A DNA stretch of 64,000 nt from Pachyseris speciosa (GCA_016490735.1 JAEMWC010000622.1:462633-526632); one strand, 5' to 3'; counted from the first letter of the stretch, positions 1 to 11,239 are shown. Notes: a model not told the origin generated them from the letters alone. Made by a program: numbers and translations.

Positions 1-263
1 GTTAGAAGATTCTTAAACCAAAAATAACTAACCCTTCATGGGCACACGGGAAGGAGTATTTTGACAGTCTTTGACACCTGGCAACGGCTAAAGTAGCCAA
101 GTGAATCCATCTTTTCTTTGGATTTTTTGCTTATCTGGGGTTGAAGACTCCATTAGATCTGTGAGCCAACTGGAACCTGGTCGTTTTAGGAATTCGTAGT
201 AAGCTATTGGGAAAGGCACAACTCATATATCATATACATGTTTTGAGGTAATTCACTCGTTAC

Positions 264-347
264 CTCTTGTTTTAGAATACTTTATTTTCCAGTGTTGATC
301 ACCAATCCAACCACACCGTCCGTCATCAAAGAAGCAGTCATAGCTTT
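264..347 (-). CDS. Mosaic lectin gene exon 18: start of third MAM domain
   Basis: Read on the minus strand, the exon encodes the opening of a MAM domain: a Cys, an acidic Phe-Asp-Asp-Gly stretch and Cys-Gly-Trp, the usual MAM N-terminal signature. It follows an acceptor (CTTATCAG) and ends at a GTAACG donor. It begins with two bases that complete a codon left open by the previous exon at 720-801, so the phases match. It is the last exon visible; the gene runs off the left edge. MAM domains are extracellular adhesion modules. Confidence 0.7.
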
Positions 348-719
348 CTGATAAGAGAAGAGACAGTAGAAATAAATGCCAATTTAACTGATGTGTTGAT
401 AGATATTCAGGGATGAGTGACCATCTGAAAAATGCTGGCCATATTTACTCTTATCACAGGCCATTTCCTTGCATGGCACCAAGACAGTGTTTGTTCAGGA
501 TAAAAATCTATTGCGTTTTTGTTGCTGCTGTTGTGGTCAATTACCGCAGCTAGAATTTTTTTTCGGTTCTTTACTTTTGATTCAATGCAAATACTTCAAG
601 TATATTCCACGATGAATTTAAAAAAAATCTGTAGTCATCGCACTTCAAACGAATGGCCTGGAAAAAAAAACATATTGTAGGTCAAAGAAAACTCATCTTA
701 CCTTGTTTTACGACCTTAC

Positions 720-801
720 TGCAATTACCATCGATTACATTCACATCATCGATAGCTATATCTCCAGAACTGCCACCTCGAACCACACCTTCTATAATGA
801 G
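720..801 (-). CDS. Mosaic lectin gene exon 17: end of second MAM domain
   Basis: The exon encodes the classic MAM C-terminal signature (Glu-Gly-Val, Gly-Asp-Ile-Ala-Ile-Asp-Asp-Val, Asp-Gly-x-Cys). It has a strong acceptor (CTTTTTACAG) and a GTAAGG donor. It starts in phase 0, as required by the exon at 2310-2560, and ends in phase 1. Confidence 0.85.
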
Positions 802-905
802 CTGTAAAAAGATTTTCAAAATAGTGACTGATGGTGACCCATCAACGTCATAGCATTTTTGTATAAATTTATGTTTTTTTTCCAATTTTTTTTCCATTAT
901 TCTAT

Positions 906-996
906 TTTATTATTATTATTATTATTATTTGATCTTTTATTTTAGTTTTTTCTTTTTGCCTTATTATTATTATTATTATTATTATTATCATCATCA
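906..996. repeat. ATT-type microsatellite and AT-rich low complexity
   Basis: There are two blocks of tandem TTA/ATT units, with T-rich low-complexity sequence running on to about 1140. No coding signal is seen here. Confidence 0.9.
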
Positions 997-1190
997 TTAT
1001 TATTTATTGTTTTGTTTTTAATTTTTTCCAAATTTTTTTTTCGATAATTTTTTCCTTTTTTCCATTTTTTATTCTTCTTTGTTTTATTTTTTTATTCTTA
1101 TTTATTTATTTATTTATAAATAAATAAAATAAAATTAATAATAAAAAAATCAAAACCTTTCCCATGGCCCAGCAACGCCACAGACCACAA

Positions 1191-2176
1191 TGCATCACGA
1201 GTATATCCCATAAGCCAATACGAAGCTTGTTGTTTCACAATGGCGGTTAGAATAAGAAACTCGGACTGGGAAAAAGATATTGAGCTTGAAAATGACATTA
1301 AGAAGCAGGTTAGTAGTAACCTGCGACAATCAGAAATAGTAGACTTGACGAAAGTCAAATAACCTATGTATTCTTGGAGCTCGAGGACTCTATCCCGCCA
1401 TCTCCATCAGTTTGGGATCTCGTACATCGACTACTCTGTTGATTTGGACGAGGTAAAAGACGCTGTCGAGAAAGAAATGAAAGGGCCAGGAAGGTAATTG
1501 GGCTACCGCTTACTACAAGAAGGGTACACGGACTCAATGTTCCAATAAGCCTAGTCTATGACTTTATGGAGGACGTAAATCAGGAAGGAAGGAGGTGGCG
1601 TGCAAGTGGGGATGCCAAAACGTCCCAAGAGAACTAGGGCTTTGCATTTAACAACACTTTCTTGGTGCTTCCCATTGTCCATTTTTATGGACATCATTTA
1701 TTCCAGCAGCAACAACAACAGGGGGATGTCCTATCTTTTAAATCTAATTTTGTACTACCAATCTTTTGTATACCCATCTCATTGACGTCCTCCATAACGA
1801 CATACACTAAGCTTGGAACATTAAGTCCGTGTACTTCTCAAACCTTGTTGTGAGTGAGCGGTAGCCCAATAACCTTCCCGGCCATAACATTTCTTTCTCG
1901 AAAGCGTATTTTACCTCGTCCAAATCAACAGAGTAGTCGATGTACGAGATCCCAAAATGATGGAGACAGCGGGATAGAGTCCTCGAGCTCCAAGATTACT
2001 TAGGATATTTGACTTTCGTCAAGTCTACTATTTCTGATTGTCGCACGTTACGACTGACCTGCTTCTTAATGTCATTTTCAAGCTCAATCTCTTCTTCCAA
2101 GTCCGAGTTTCTTATTCTAACCGCCATTTTGAAACAACAAGCTTCGTATTGGCTTATGGGATATACTCGTGATGCA
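1191..2176. mobile_element. Foldback element with roughly 390-bp inverted arms
   Basis: The sequence at 1191-1582 returns as an imperfect reverse complement at 1783-2176, leaving a loop of about 200 bp. The arms contain broken reading frames but no domain that I recognise. The element lies in the intron between the MAM exons at 720-801 and 2310-2560. It is a non-autonomous foldback or inverted-duplication repeat; its family is unknown to me. Confidence 0.8.
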
Positions 2177-2309
2177 TTGTTGTCTTAATCGCCAAAAAAA
2201 CGTCTATTTTAGTATTTCAAGTTAGCATCCTTAGCAGCTTTAAATCTTATCGTGTTTAAATAAAGGACTTATGTTATGTTATGTTATGTTATCTCAAATT
2301 TGTTTTTAC

Positions 2310-2560
2310 CCCAAAACTCCGTCGTTCACTTATTGGAACTTGAGCATATGTCCATCGATCTCCATTGTTTCCATTTTTGTTCCACAACCTTGTTTCGGAA
2401 TCCTTGATTTGTATGTAAATGTTCAAAGAACCGATTTCCTTCCCGTACATGTGATACCAAAATTGTAGGCAAAGATCTTGCGTTAGAATAAACCAGTCAC
2501 TTTGTAATCTGGCTCGATCGCCATCCTGTCTGTTAGAAGCTTCAAGGTAGAGGTAACAGC
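2310..2560 (-). CDS. Mosaic lectin gene exon 16: middle of second MAM domain
   Basis: The translation carries the MAM core: Tyr-x-Tyr-x-Glu-Ala-Ser, Gly-Asp-Arg-Ala-Arg-Leu, then Cys-Leu-Gln-Phe-Trp-Tyr-His-Met-Tyr-Gly, a Gly-Ser-Leu-x-Ile-Tyr strand, Leu-Trp-x-Lys and Trp-x-x-Ala-Gln-Val. The acceptor is TTGTTATAG and the donor is GTAAAA. Incoming phase is 1 and outgoing phase is 0, agreeing with both neighbours. It is the clearest MAM exon in the window. Confidence 0.9.
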
Positions 2561-3383
2561 CTATAACAAAAGATGAATTGCAAGAATCAGTTTTTCATTT
2601 ACCTTGTCTTAACGCTCCTAACATTGATAGTTAACAATTATTCACCAAAGTGGAGGTCGCGGCTCGGTAAATATCCACCACTTTCACCGACACTGAGGTG
2701 AATGATTGTTTTAGGATATACCACGCAAGCTGAATAACTAGCGGACCAGAAAATTACTTTATGTGTGACAATATACCGACAAGCGGTCGGAAATTTTAAA
2801 ACCTCGCGCGCCGGCTAATCAATCAGAGCGCTCGAAAAGCAATATTCACTTGTGTGGTATATACTAACATCCGATATTTCTCGGTCCAACCATGTCAGGT
2901 ATTGCTGGGAGTTGTTGTCAATTGAAACAACACCACCCAACAACTGCCAACAACACACAACAATACCTAACCTGTGGGCTTACCAGTGTTTTATGTTCCG
3001 GGTGTTGTTAGCCAACATTGTTAGGGTTACGGGCCTTAAGGCTTCAATTTGAGACACAGTGCAACTGCTTTTTATTTGTTCGTGCATGTTACTGTAACCA
3101 GAAGTTAAGCCAGCCTATACAAGTGCTCTGATCCATGGTGGTCGACGCAATTGTAAACCTAAGCCTTGAACAGCTAGATTTTCGTACAATGGACGTACTT
3201 ATTCAGTTAGTTGAATACTTTGCAATCTTCCCCCATAACCATTGCCTCTTACTAATAAGTAAAACTGAAATTTTGGCAGAGTGAATATACTGGACTTTTC
3301 AATCTTCTATCTCAATACAAGAAATACTGAGCTTATGATTTATTTTAGGTGACGAGCCGAAGCTGGTGGTGCTTGACTCGTAC

Positions 3384-3521
3384 CTTCCTTGGATAAAGTC
3401 GTGTGGTCAAAGGAAGGTCCTGTTTGCTGCGAAGGGGTTGGTCCTCTTCCTATAGTCCATTGAAATTCACTATTGGCATCATGCATTAGTCCACACAACC
3501 CAGTCTGAAAATCACATGGTC
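3384..3521 (-). CDS. Mosaic lectin gene exon 15: start of second MAM domain
   Basis: The exon encodes Pro-Cys-Asp-Phe, then Gly-Leu-Cys-Gly, a Phe-x-Trp and the Thr-Pro-Ser...Thr-Gly-Pro...Asp-His-Thr motif typical of the first quarter of MAM domains. Acceptor and donor (GTACGAG) are good. Phases are 1 in and 1 out, joining cleanly to the exons at 4482-4577 and 2310-2560. Confidence 0.9.
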
Positions 3522-3748
3522 CTGAAACGCAGATAACTTATACTATTAACATAGTTATGTAAGGAAAATGAACAACAACAAAAAATAATGATAAATGCAC
3601 CATTATAAATTGAATTACAGTCATTCAAAGAACAAACCGTAATGTGTTTTAATTATATTCGCTAACATTCATTAATGGCAGTATTGTCTTTGCTATAGAA
3701 TATCATGCTTAGAAATATCAATATGGACGGCAAACAAATTAAATTAAC

Positions 3749-4180
3749 AAGGATACTTCACAAATTAATGTGATCAAGTAAGCTGAAGCCACTCTAAGGG
3801 CACTGAGGCCACAAGGTAGCGGGCATTACCCCTTAAATCTACCAAAGCTGCTTCGGCTTAGAGTGGCTTCAGCTTGCTTGATCACATAAATTTGTGAAGT
3901 ATCCTTGTCACTCCAGCCAAATACAATACCACAAGCTTTACGTTTTCATTGCTTGTTTTATTGATATGTGGGTACTTGAGCCTGAGCATTAGCTATGCCT
4001 TGCTTATGAGGCCTAACAAGGCCGAAACAGCTGTCCATGGCTCCTAATGCTTGGGCTCAATTTTTGCTTTGGTAGATTTAAGGGGTAATGCCCACTACCT
4101 TGTGGCCTTAAGGCCCTTAGAGTGGCTTCAGCTTACTTGATCACATTAATTTGTGAAGTATTCTTGTCACTCCAGCCACA
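3749..4180. repeat. Inverted-repeat element (MITE-like)
   Basis: The block at 3749-3846 returns inverted at about 4064-4178. A further partial inverted copy lies at 3847-3917. The shared motif runs through a GTGATCAAGTAAGCTGAAGCC-like segment. No open frame is seen. It sits in an intron of the mosaic lectin gene. Confidence 0.75.
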
Positions 4181-4481
4181 TCCCACAAGCTTTACGTTTT
4201 TATTACAAATTAAATTAACAGATCACCTTGAATGAAGTTCCTGTAAGTAGATCTGGAATGATTTAAGACAACATGAATTTCCTTTGTTCGATCATACAAA
4301 GAAAGCAACATTGTCGCATTTTGTTACAGACCAGGCAGGCAAAAGGAAAACATAAACTGGACCAATAAGATAAGGGAAATGACAAGCTCAACAGCTAGTT
4401 GACCTCATAATCTCAGATTACCTTCGCATCAAACAAGCAAACCATGGCAAGAAATAAAAAAAAAAGAAGTTTGATTTTTAC

Positions 4482-4577
4482 CTTTGAAAGGGATTCGACA
4501 GATAGATTCTTGTTCCTCGCCTTTACTGCCTCTCTGTTCTAAGCAAGCTAAGTTATTTAGCGGACATTCCTTTCCTC
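4482..4577 (-). CDS. Mosaic lectin gene exon 14: short Cys-containing exon, LDLa-like
   Basis: The exon has an acceptor (TACTCAG), a GTAAAA donor and an open frame with three cysteines. The Cys spacing and acidic stretch loosely resemble an LDL-receptor class A repeat, but the calcium-binding signature is weak. Phases 1 in and 1 out match the exons on both sides, which is the main support. Confidence 0.7.
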
Positions 4578-4859
4578 CTGAGTAGAAATGTGTTAAACAA
4601 AGCGTAAACGCAATATCGTTTTAAAAATTTTTTCTCGTATTGAAAAACCTGCCGCCAAATAAGATAGCAAAAGTCATCAAAGTAACAGGTTTTTGCAAAG
4701 GTCTATTAGAGTGCTACATTGAACACAGCTAGGAACACTATAAATATCTTCCAGAAGTGTCCAGTGTGAAACTTATCCTGTGGATGAAAATCAAAATTAT
4801 GCATGCTAAAACGTTGTCAGAAAAAAACAAACAAACAAACAAACACGAAAATATCTCAC

Positions 4860-4967
4860 CACAGATCGAAGGAATATTAGTTTTATCTATGCATCCACTT
4901 GTTTCCTTGCAGGTTTGGGACCAAGGAAGAGAGTTTCCATCGAAACATTGAAATTCATTTTCATTCT
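4860..4967 (-). CDS. Mosaic lectin gene exon 13: LDL-receptor class A repeat
   Basis: The translation shows the LDLa layout: Glu-Phe-x-Cys, an Asp-Gly then Leu-Pro-Trp-Ser, and three further cysteines. It follows a CGTTTAG acceptor and ends at a GTGAGA donor. It requires an incoming phase of 1. The upstream exon at 5478-5701 as written would give phase 0, which exposes a one-base break there. Confidence 0.8.
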
Positions 4968-5477
4968 CTAAACGAATAAGAAGAAATATCAATAATTACA
5001 TAAAACTAATAGCGCTGATCGAGTCGAATGATCAGTTCAGCATCATCGCCTGTACATCTTCCTGTTTGCATCGTAGCGGATTTACGTTTAGTAAAGCCTT
5101 TAGTTTTTTTTATTTTTTATTTTTATTTTCGTAGTAAAGTTCTCTAAGCGTACAAAGATTCCAAGAAAAAGGTTAATGTGGGCTATATGTGCCACTAGGT
5201 GACATTTCGTCTCGATATGTAACTGATTTCATCTGACTTAGTTTTAATGTTATCGGTTACAGTATCCTGTTTGTACGAATTTTTGCTCTGGTAGTAATCT
5301 GTCTTCCCTTTCCTTTATCTTTTTGTATTGCAATTTGCTGTTAGTTTCCTATTGTAATATATTTTTTTGTCAATAAAATGCGCTAATAACAGGAAACAAA
5401 AGAAAAAAAAAATTAAACAAACAGTGGCAAAGAAGAAGCAGCAAAGACCCAAATTTCATGTTCTGCAACCGACTTAC

Positions 5478-5701
5478 CCTTCGCTTCTTTTTCATCTTCG
5501 CCGTTAGGACAGTCCTTTAAACCATTTCGCAACTTTTCAGGAGACAGACAGTACCAGATGAGCACGTAAACTGTTGGCTAAGACACTTGCAATTTTTCTC
5601 ATCAGATCCGTCCAGACAGTTATAGTTGCCATCACATTTAGTAGTTTTCTTGGCACACTGGAGGTTTTCGCATTTAAATTCCTCCTCACTGCAAGCATGT
5701 C
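5478..5701 (-). CDS. Mosaic lectin gene exon 12: two LDLa repeats, with a one-base frame break
   Basis: The first LDLa repeat is textbook, with Phe-Lys-Cys, Cys-Asp-Gly and a Cys-x-Asp-Gly-Ser-Asp-Glu calcium cage. The second begins in the same frame. It then runs into a stop, while the rest of the repeat (Asp-Cys-Pro-Asn-Gly-Glu-Asp-Glu) continues in another frame. The break lies near 5549-5556. The exon is 224 bases, but the neighbouring exon phases call for a length one base greater modulo 3. That agrees with a missing base in the assembly or in this allele. Confidence 0.85.
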
Positions 5702-6431
5702 CTAAAGAAAGGAAAACATCTATTTATATACATAAAATATCTTACATCAGTTGTACTATAACATTAGATAGTATAATATAGTATAATCATCATCATCCGT
5801 ACCAAGTGGTACATAGGCGCCCTCTTTATAGGTGCATAGGCTGGTACACGAGAAGTGCATAAGTGTCCTATGACCAACAGAGGCTCTTGGGGACAGGTGG
5901 TCAGCCCATCACACAGCCTCCACCCAACCCTGAGATGAGTGTGACGTCAGATAGACACTAAAGGTAGTCACTGCTAGAGTTCTGTTATGTCCCTAGTGGT
6001 TCTTTTACGTCCCACAGAATCAGTTATGAAGAGTTTTGAGAGTATAACAGGTAGTGTAGAGATTAGTACGTTGGACTCTCGATCCGTATTATCCGAAGAT
6101 CGGAAAAACGTTGTCACGAGGCTAAGCTGGTCTCTACCTCGTAATATTGTCTCCTTAAAAATTACAATAACTGGCGAATTGTCTCTCTCGATAGAACTGT
6201 GATGACTAAATGCTGGCTTCACCCTTCTAATCGATGGCCTGTTATAATAATTAATTATATTCAGAAAAGAATAACATAAACTGACCAGATGAGGCTACAC
6301 TTTTATGAGCCACCCGCAAACTTAGTACAGGGCTTAAAATTAAACTCCTGTGCCCAGTTGTTCAATGCAAAGTGCGGTGTAGCTAACTCCCGCTATGTGT
6401 AAGTAGAATCATGGGCGCGTTTCAAACTAAC

Positions 6432-6540
6432 CTGGCATAGCAAATGCGGGAGACATAACACAATATTTTGTGGAGATCTTAACATCCAGAATGACAACTG
6501 CTACAGTTCCATTGTTCATCCCTTCACCCTTCATAACAAC
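6432..6540 (-). CDS. Mosaic lectin gene exon 11: end of first MAM domain (divergent)
   Basis: The exon reads through a Val-Val-Met-Lys-Gly strand, a Gly-Thr-Val-Ala-Val-Val-Ile-Leu-Asp-Val strand and a closing Cys. This matches the shape of a MAM C-terminus, although the usual Asp-Asp is lost. The acceptor (CTTAAAAG) and donor (GTTAGT) are acceptable, and the phase joins the exon at 6835-7080. Confidence 0.75.
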
Positions 6541-6834
6541 CTTTTAAGAAAAAAAAAAGATTTTTTAGGAGTGTTGTCTTTCCCACAACTCTTGACTGGA
6601 CTGTTCAAACAACGACACGAGTTCAAATGTTGTGTATTTATTAGAATAGAAACTGGACAGCGTATTTTCACACGATGTTTAAGGTTTTGGTTAAACTACC
6701 TTTTAAACGCTTTCCAACCCACCCTGCGCCAAAACGTTTTTCGAACGTTGTACACTTAGAGGCTTTCATCCGTTTATCAGAGATCATCATGTTTAAATTA
6801 AACTCATTGAAAGGAAAACGATGCACTTTACTAC

Positions 6835-7080
6835 AACGTCTCTTCTTGATTTCCATGACATTTGAGCCTTGGATGCCTTATTTCCATGGTAACCTCTTAA
6901 CTCCCAAAGGAGATTCATGTTATTCTGAGTACCGACGTAAATTTCAAGAGACGAACCACCCGTTTTGTCTGGTAAAATGTACTTGAACTGTAAGCAAGTA
7001 AATGTTCTGCTGTAGGCCTCTTTCCAGGGTAGTACAAGGCTTTCAAGCTTTGCTTTGCTGCCACCAACTAAGTAGGTAGC
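6835..7080 (-). CDS. Mosaic lectin gene exon 10: core of first MAM domain
   Basis: It encodes Ala-Lys-Leu-Glu-Ser, then a Cys-Leu-Gln-Phe-Lys-Tyr strand, a Gly-Gly-Ser-Ser-Leu-Glu-Ile-Tyr-Val strand and Leu-Leu-Trp-Glu-Leu-Arg-Gly. All are positions conserved in MAM domains. The acceptor is AAGCTTACCAG; the donor is weaker (GTAGTA). The exon carrying the first cysteines of this MAM domain was not found between 7.1 and 11.2 kb. Confidence 0.8.
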
Positions 7081-7495
7081 CTGGTAAGCTTACCATGTGT
7101 AAATAAAAGAAATAATAAAGTTATAATACAGTTTGTGATGATCACAAAGCCACAATTAACCTGCCATTAGGTACAAATGGAAAACGTAGCTCTTTTCTCT
7201 CTAAACAAAGTTTAGAGAGAAAAGAGTCTGTCTGGATTTGACAAAACGTACCTGCGCGAAAGTGGCGTTTCTTGATGCGGTTTTTTCTCCAAAGTAGCCA
7301 TTATACCGACTAAAAGAGTGATAAGTGTTTTTTTCTCTTCTCCTCCGCCCTTCCTCCTCTCTCACTCTCTCATTCCCTCCTTCTCAGTGCTGTGGAGTGA
7401 TTGCGGGACCCGTCCGATGGAAAAAACGCCAGTTTTGGACCCAGTTCGGTCAAACGGCTCCAAATTTCTGCGGGTACGTTCTTGCGAATTCACAC

Positions 7496-7498
<3 letters not shown>

Positions 7499-7567
<69 letters not shown>
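7499..7567. repeat. TA microsatellite
   Basis: This is an uninterrupted run of TA dinucleotides. It produces apparent Tyr-Ile repeat reading frames on both strands that are not genes. Confidence 0.95.
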
Positions 7568-7569
<2 letters not shown>

Positions 7570-7749
7570 GATTCCTGGCTGAGCCACATTTTCACTTAAT
7601 TACTTAGTTGTTGATTTCTGTTCTCAAATTAACCTTGTCTGTTTGTACTTCTCAGAAATCTCTAATGAATCGCCATCCAAAGGGGAATAGGCTGGTGATC
7701 CTAAGTAATTAAGGCAATCAGTTGCTAATACATCCCCTCCCTACCTTAC

Positions 7750-8012
7750 TGTACTTAATTGATTACCAGGGGGATTTGGCCGTGCATCGCCGATCGACCG
7801 GGGAGTAGTGACGTGATCCTGGTTGTAGAAAATGTGTGAAATTGTCTCCTCGGACCTTACCATAAAAATAAGGCCACATTGTGTATGTGTTGTACAGTAA
7901 AACTATGTGTTCCCAGTGTGGTTGGTTCAGTGGCCTAGTGGTTAAGGCATCCGACCGGTAATCTGGAGACCCAGGTTCAATTCCTGGCTGAGCCACATTT
8001 TCACTTATATAT
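7750..8012 (+). repeat. tRNA-derived SINE-like repeat, copy 1
   Basis: A tRNA-like segment at 7924-7994 has a 7-bp acceptor stem (GGTTCAG with CTGAGCC), an A-box-like AGTGGTTAAGGC, and a T arm with a CCAGG stem. The anticodon-loop GGT is preceded by C instead of the invariant T, and the anticodon stem has a mismatch, so it is not a functional tRNA. The unrelated left flank is shared with the copies at 8815-9075 and 9087-9480, as expected of a SINE or of segmental duplication. Confidence 0.75.
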
Positions 8013-8032
8013 ATTATATATATATAATTATA

Positions 8033-8059
<27 letters not shown>

Positions 8060-8063
<4 letters not shown>

Positions 8064-8526
8064 CTGTGACATGCCCTGCAGAACATGTGCGAGGAACGTG
8101 TAAATGTAAATCAAGTGGATGTGAAGTCTGTAGGTATTTAGAGGAAAAGGACTATTTTGCGTGTACTCATAATGACAGGAAGTACTCTATTAACTATAGT
8201 CTTGATTGTAACTCAAGTAATGTGGTTTACTTGATCACACGTAAGAGGTGTTCAGTACAGTATGTGGGGTCCACTGTTACAAAGTTTATTAAAGATTGAA
8301 TGAGGCACAGCGGGAGAATGACGACCTACTGTATAAACACTTTTGGAGTCATGGACATAGCGGTTTGGATGATATGAACATTCAGTTGATAGACAGGGTC
8401 AATGGGGAAGAGGAGCTGAGGGATAAGGAGGGCCAATGGGCCTATAAGCTTAATACTTTGAGTCCTTATGGGCTTAATGACAATGACTTTTTCATCGGTC
8501 AGAACAGGCGTTCCAGACGCACGTAA
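8060..8526 (+). mobile_element. Penelope-like element remnant, GIY-YIG endonuclease end
   Basis: Two adjacent frames encode a Cys-rich lead-in, then a Val-Val-Tyr-Leu-Ile...Cys...Tyr-Val-Gly-Ser-Thr segment (the GIY-YIG-type Tyr and Gly strands). The second frame ends with a Glu-Gly-Gln-Trp-Ala-Tyr-Lys-Leu-Asn-Thr-Leu-x-Pro-x-Gly-Leu-Asn segment typical of the C-terminus of Penelope-like retroelements. A frame break lies near 8296 and the reverse transcriptase part is absent. It sits in an intron of the lectin gene. Confidence 0.75.
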
Positions 8527-8656
8527 TTTGTTGATGGTTTATAATGGCATTATGCACGCGGGGAGGAGATCGTTTGTTGATGCGCGCGCGCGAGGCTGTT
8601 TAAGTTTACACTTTTAAAAGTAGTATGACGGGTGCCATTGTAACTGTAATTTTGCC

Positions 8657-8685
8657 CTGATGAAGACCACTTTATGTCGTCGAAA
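8657..8685 (+). ncRNA. Hammerhead-like core 3' of the Penelope remnant
   Basis: A CTGATGA box is followed by a short helix-capable segment (GAC...GTC) and then GAAA. These are the two conserved strands of a hammerhead ribozyme core. Penelope-like elements are known to carry hammerhead motifs in their terminal repeats. Stem III and the cleavage site were not confirmed by eye. Confidence 0.35.
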
Positions 8686-8732
8686 TATAGGTGTGGAACA
8701 AAACATGTGGTTATCTTCATTTGTGATAGTGT

Positions 8733-8734
<2 letters not shown>

Positions 8735-8790
<56 letters not shown>
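8735..8790. repeat. TA microsatellite
   Basis: This is a TA run flanking the inverted SINE-like copy. Confidence 0.95.
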
Positions 8791-8795
<5 letters not shown>

Positions 8796-8814
8796 AGGTT
8801 AATTTGGGAACAGA

Positions 8815-9345
8815 AATCATCAACTGAGTAATTAAGTGAAAATGTGGCTCAGCCAGGAATCGAACCTGGGTCTCCAGATTACCGGTCGGATGCCTTAACC
8901 ACTAGGCCACTGAACCAACCACACTGGGTTGACACATATTTTTACTGTACAACACATACACAGTGTGGCCTTATTTTTATGGTAAGGTCCTAGGAGACAA
9001 TTTCACACATTTTCTGCAACCAGGATCACGTCACTACTCCCCGATCGATCAGCGATGCAAGGCCAAATCCCCCTGGAAATTAATTAATTTCCAGGGGGAT
9101 TTGGCCTTGCATCGCTGATCGATCGGGGAGTAGTGACGTGATCCTGGTTGCAGAAAATGTGTGAAATTGTCTCCTAGGACCTTACCATAAAAATAAGGCC
9201 ACACTGTGTATGTGTTGTACAGTAAAAATATGTGTCAACCCAGTGTGGTTGGTTCAGTGGCCTAGTGGTTAAGGCATCCGACCGGTAATCTGGAGACCCA
9301 GGTTCGATTCCTGGCTGAGCCACATTTTCACTTAATTACTCAGTT
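8815..9345. repeat. Near-perfect palindrome of two SINE-like copies
   Basis: A minus-strand copy (tRNA-like part 8846-8916) abuts a plus-strand copy (tRNA-like part 9251-9321). They meet at a TTAATTAA centre near 9085. The arms are about 260 bp and almost identical, so the array could fold as one long hairpin. A further 3' flank shared with copy 1 extends to about 9480. Confidence 0.85.
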
Positions 9346-9486
9346 GATGATTTATGTTCCCAAATTAACCTTGTCTGTTTGTATTTCTCAGAAATCGCTA
9401 ATGAATCGCCATCCAAACGGGAATAGGCTGGTGATCCTAAGTAATTAAGGCAATCAGTTGCTAATATATCCCCTCCCTACCTTACT

Positions 9487-9487
<1 letters not shown>

Positions 9488-9560
<73 letters not shown>
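9488..9560. repeat. TA microsatellite
   Basis: This is a long run of TA dinucleotides. Confidence 0.95.
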
Positions 9561-9561
<1 letters not shown>

Positions 9562-10276
9562 GTCTTCGATTGCTTCAAAATACCTCCACCAGTCTTCCAA
9601 GATGATCCCTGTAGAAGACGTGATTTCCAAAGACAAATCCCACTCAGAAAACTGCACCCATTCAAAAGAGCGGCTGAAAGAAAACATTGGGACTTTGGTT
9701 GAGGAAAAATTACATGTAACACGCCAAGTCGTTTGCTACTCATCCGCATAAAGAAAAGTTAAACTGAATTATTCGCGGGTTTCGACATTTGTCGCGCGAT
9801 TGAGCTTTTCTGTAGATGGATTCTTGGCTTTGGGAGGCTTTTGCTGTTTTCATTAAAAAAAATCAAAAGATTGACGGCCGCAGTCATTTAGATGCTGAGA
9901 CTCAAATCCAACGTCATGTGGTGTCTTTAGCGGCCTATGCTGTGTATCTCAACAAATTATTCGGCCATTCTTCACTGTGTGAACAATATAAAATCCCACC
10001 TGTAACGGATACCCGACCCAGCTCACGGTTTTTGGTAAACGTTTCATCAACGAAGCAGAAATGAGCCTATTAAGAGGAAGAACATAAAATTAAACCGTTA
10101 ATGGTAGGATATTATAAGGAAAGTGAAGTAGATCGAATGTGAAGGGTTGAAAGTAAAGAGAGGAAGCTTAAATTGCGATTGACCAGTGAAGAACATCCAA
10201 TTAAAATTGGTGTTTTTCAACAGTCAAGTGTAATTAATTTTGTGTAATGGAGTTCGAAAGATAAAGTGCAAAGAAG

Positions 10277-10904
10277 TTACAAGTCAAGATAATTCAAACC
10301 ACCCTTTAATTGCTAGTCAACTAGCGTCAAATATTCCTTTGCCTGTCTTCAAGAGAGGTTTCCATATCCTGAATTCTAAAAGACAATTTTTGTCTACGTT
10401 CACCCTCGACCACATTGGTGGCGTGTCCGAAACACTTAACATGATTATACGTGTTCACCTTTATGGGGGAGTTTCCTGGTGGAGCATCGGCTTCCAGTGA
10501 AAAGTTGCTTAAATTGCGATTGACTAGTGATTAGAACATCCTATTAAAATTCATTATAAATTAAACATCCTATTAAATTCATTCATGTAGACCAAGTGCT
10601 GATGTTTTTACGGCGACATGACAGCATTTCTTCACAAAAGCTACAGAGTTTCTTTGTAGATCAGCGTTCAAAGAGGCTACAAGTCGAGATAATTCAAACC
10701 ATCCTTTAAATTGCTAGTCAACTAGCGTAAAATATTTCTTTGCCTTTCTTCAAGAGGTTTACATATCCTGAATTCTAAAAGACAATTTTTGTCTACGTTC
10801 ACCCTCGACCATATTGGTGGCGTGTCCGAAAAGGCGTAACATGACAATATGTGTTCACCTGCATAGGGTAGTTTCCTGGTGGAGCATCGGCTTCCAGTGA
10901 AACG
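10277..10904 (+). repeat. Direct duplication of about 228 bp
   Basis: The sequence at 10277-10503 is repeated at about 10676-10904 with scattered differences. No protein domain is recognised in it. Confidence 0.8.
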
Positions 10905-11239
10905 TTGAAGACGTTTTCTCGGCAGTCCATTGGCAGAGATGAGCTGAGAGTGTGCGTGTTGTTTAAGATCGTAATAGAGACTCTAAGGTTGCAGTCAGGA
11001 CAGAGAATTCCCTGGCAGCAATAATTGTAAGATCCTATGAGAGAGCATATGGGGTTTCGTTGTCAATATTGATGCATATGATAAGAACATCTGTCACAAA
11101 ATTGACTGAGAGATTTAAAGAATTTTTCTACTGATCGTGAGGTGAGTATAAATATGATCTTTGAAGTTATTTCAACAAAGTATGCAGCTGAAAATGAAAC
11201 TTGAAAGAAAATTTAGAGACGTTTTCGTAGACTGGTAAC

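Noticed and set aside
7318..7607. Open frames with long Tyr-Ile repeats
   Set aside because: They are translations of TA microsatellites on both strands; the same applies near 8.7, 9.5 and 20.5 kb.
7924..7994. Threonine-type tRNA gene
   Set aside because: It has good acceptor and T stems but a C in place of the invariant T33 and a mismatched anticodon stem, and it occurs in repeated copies with shared flanks; SINE-like.
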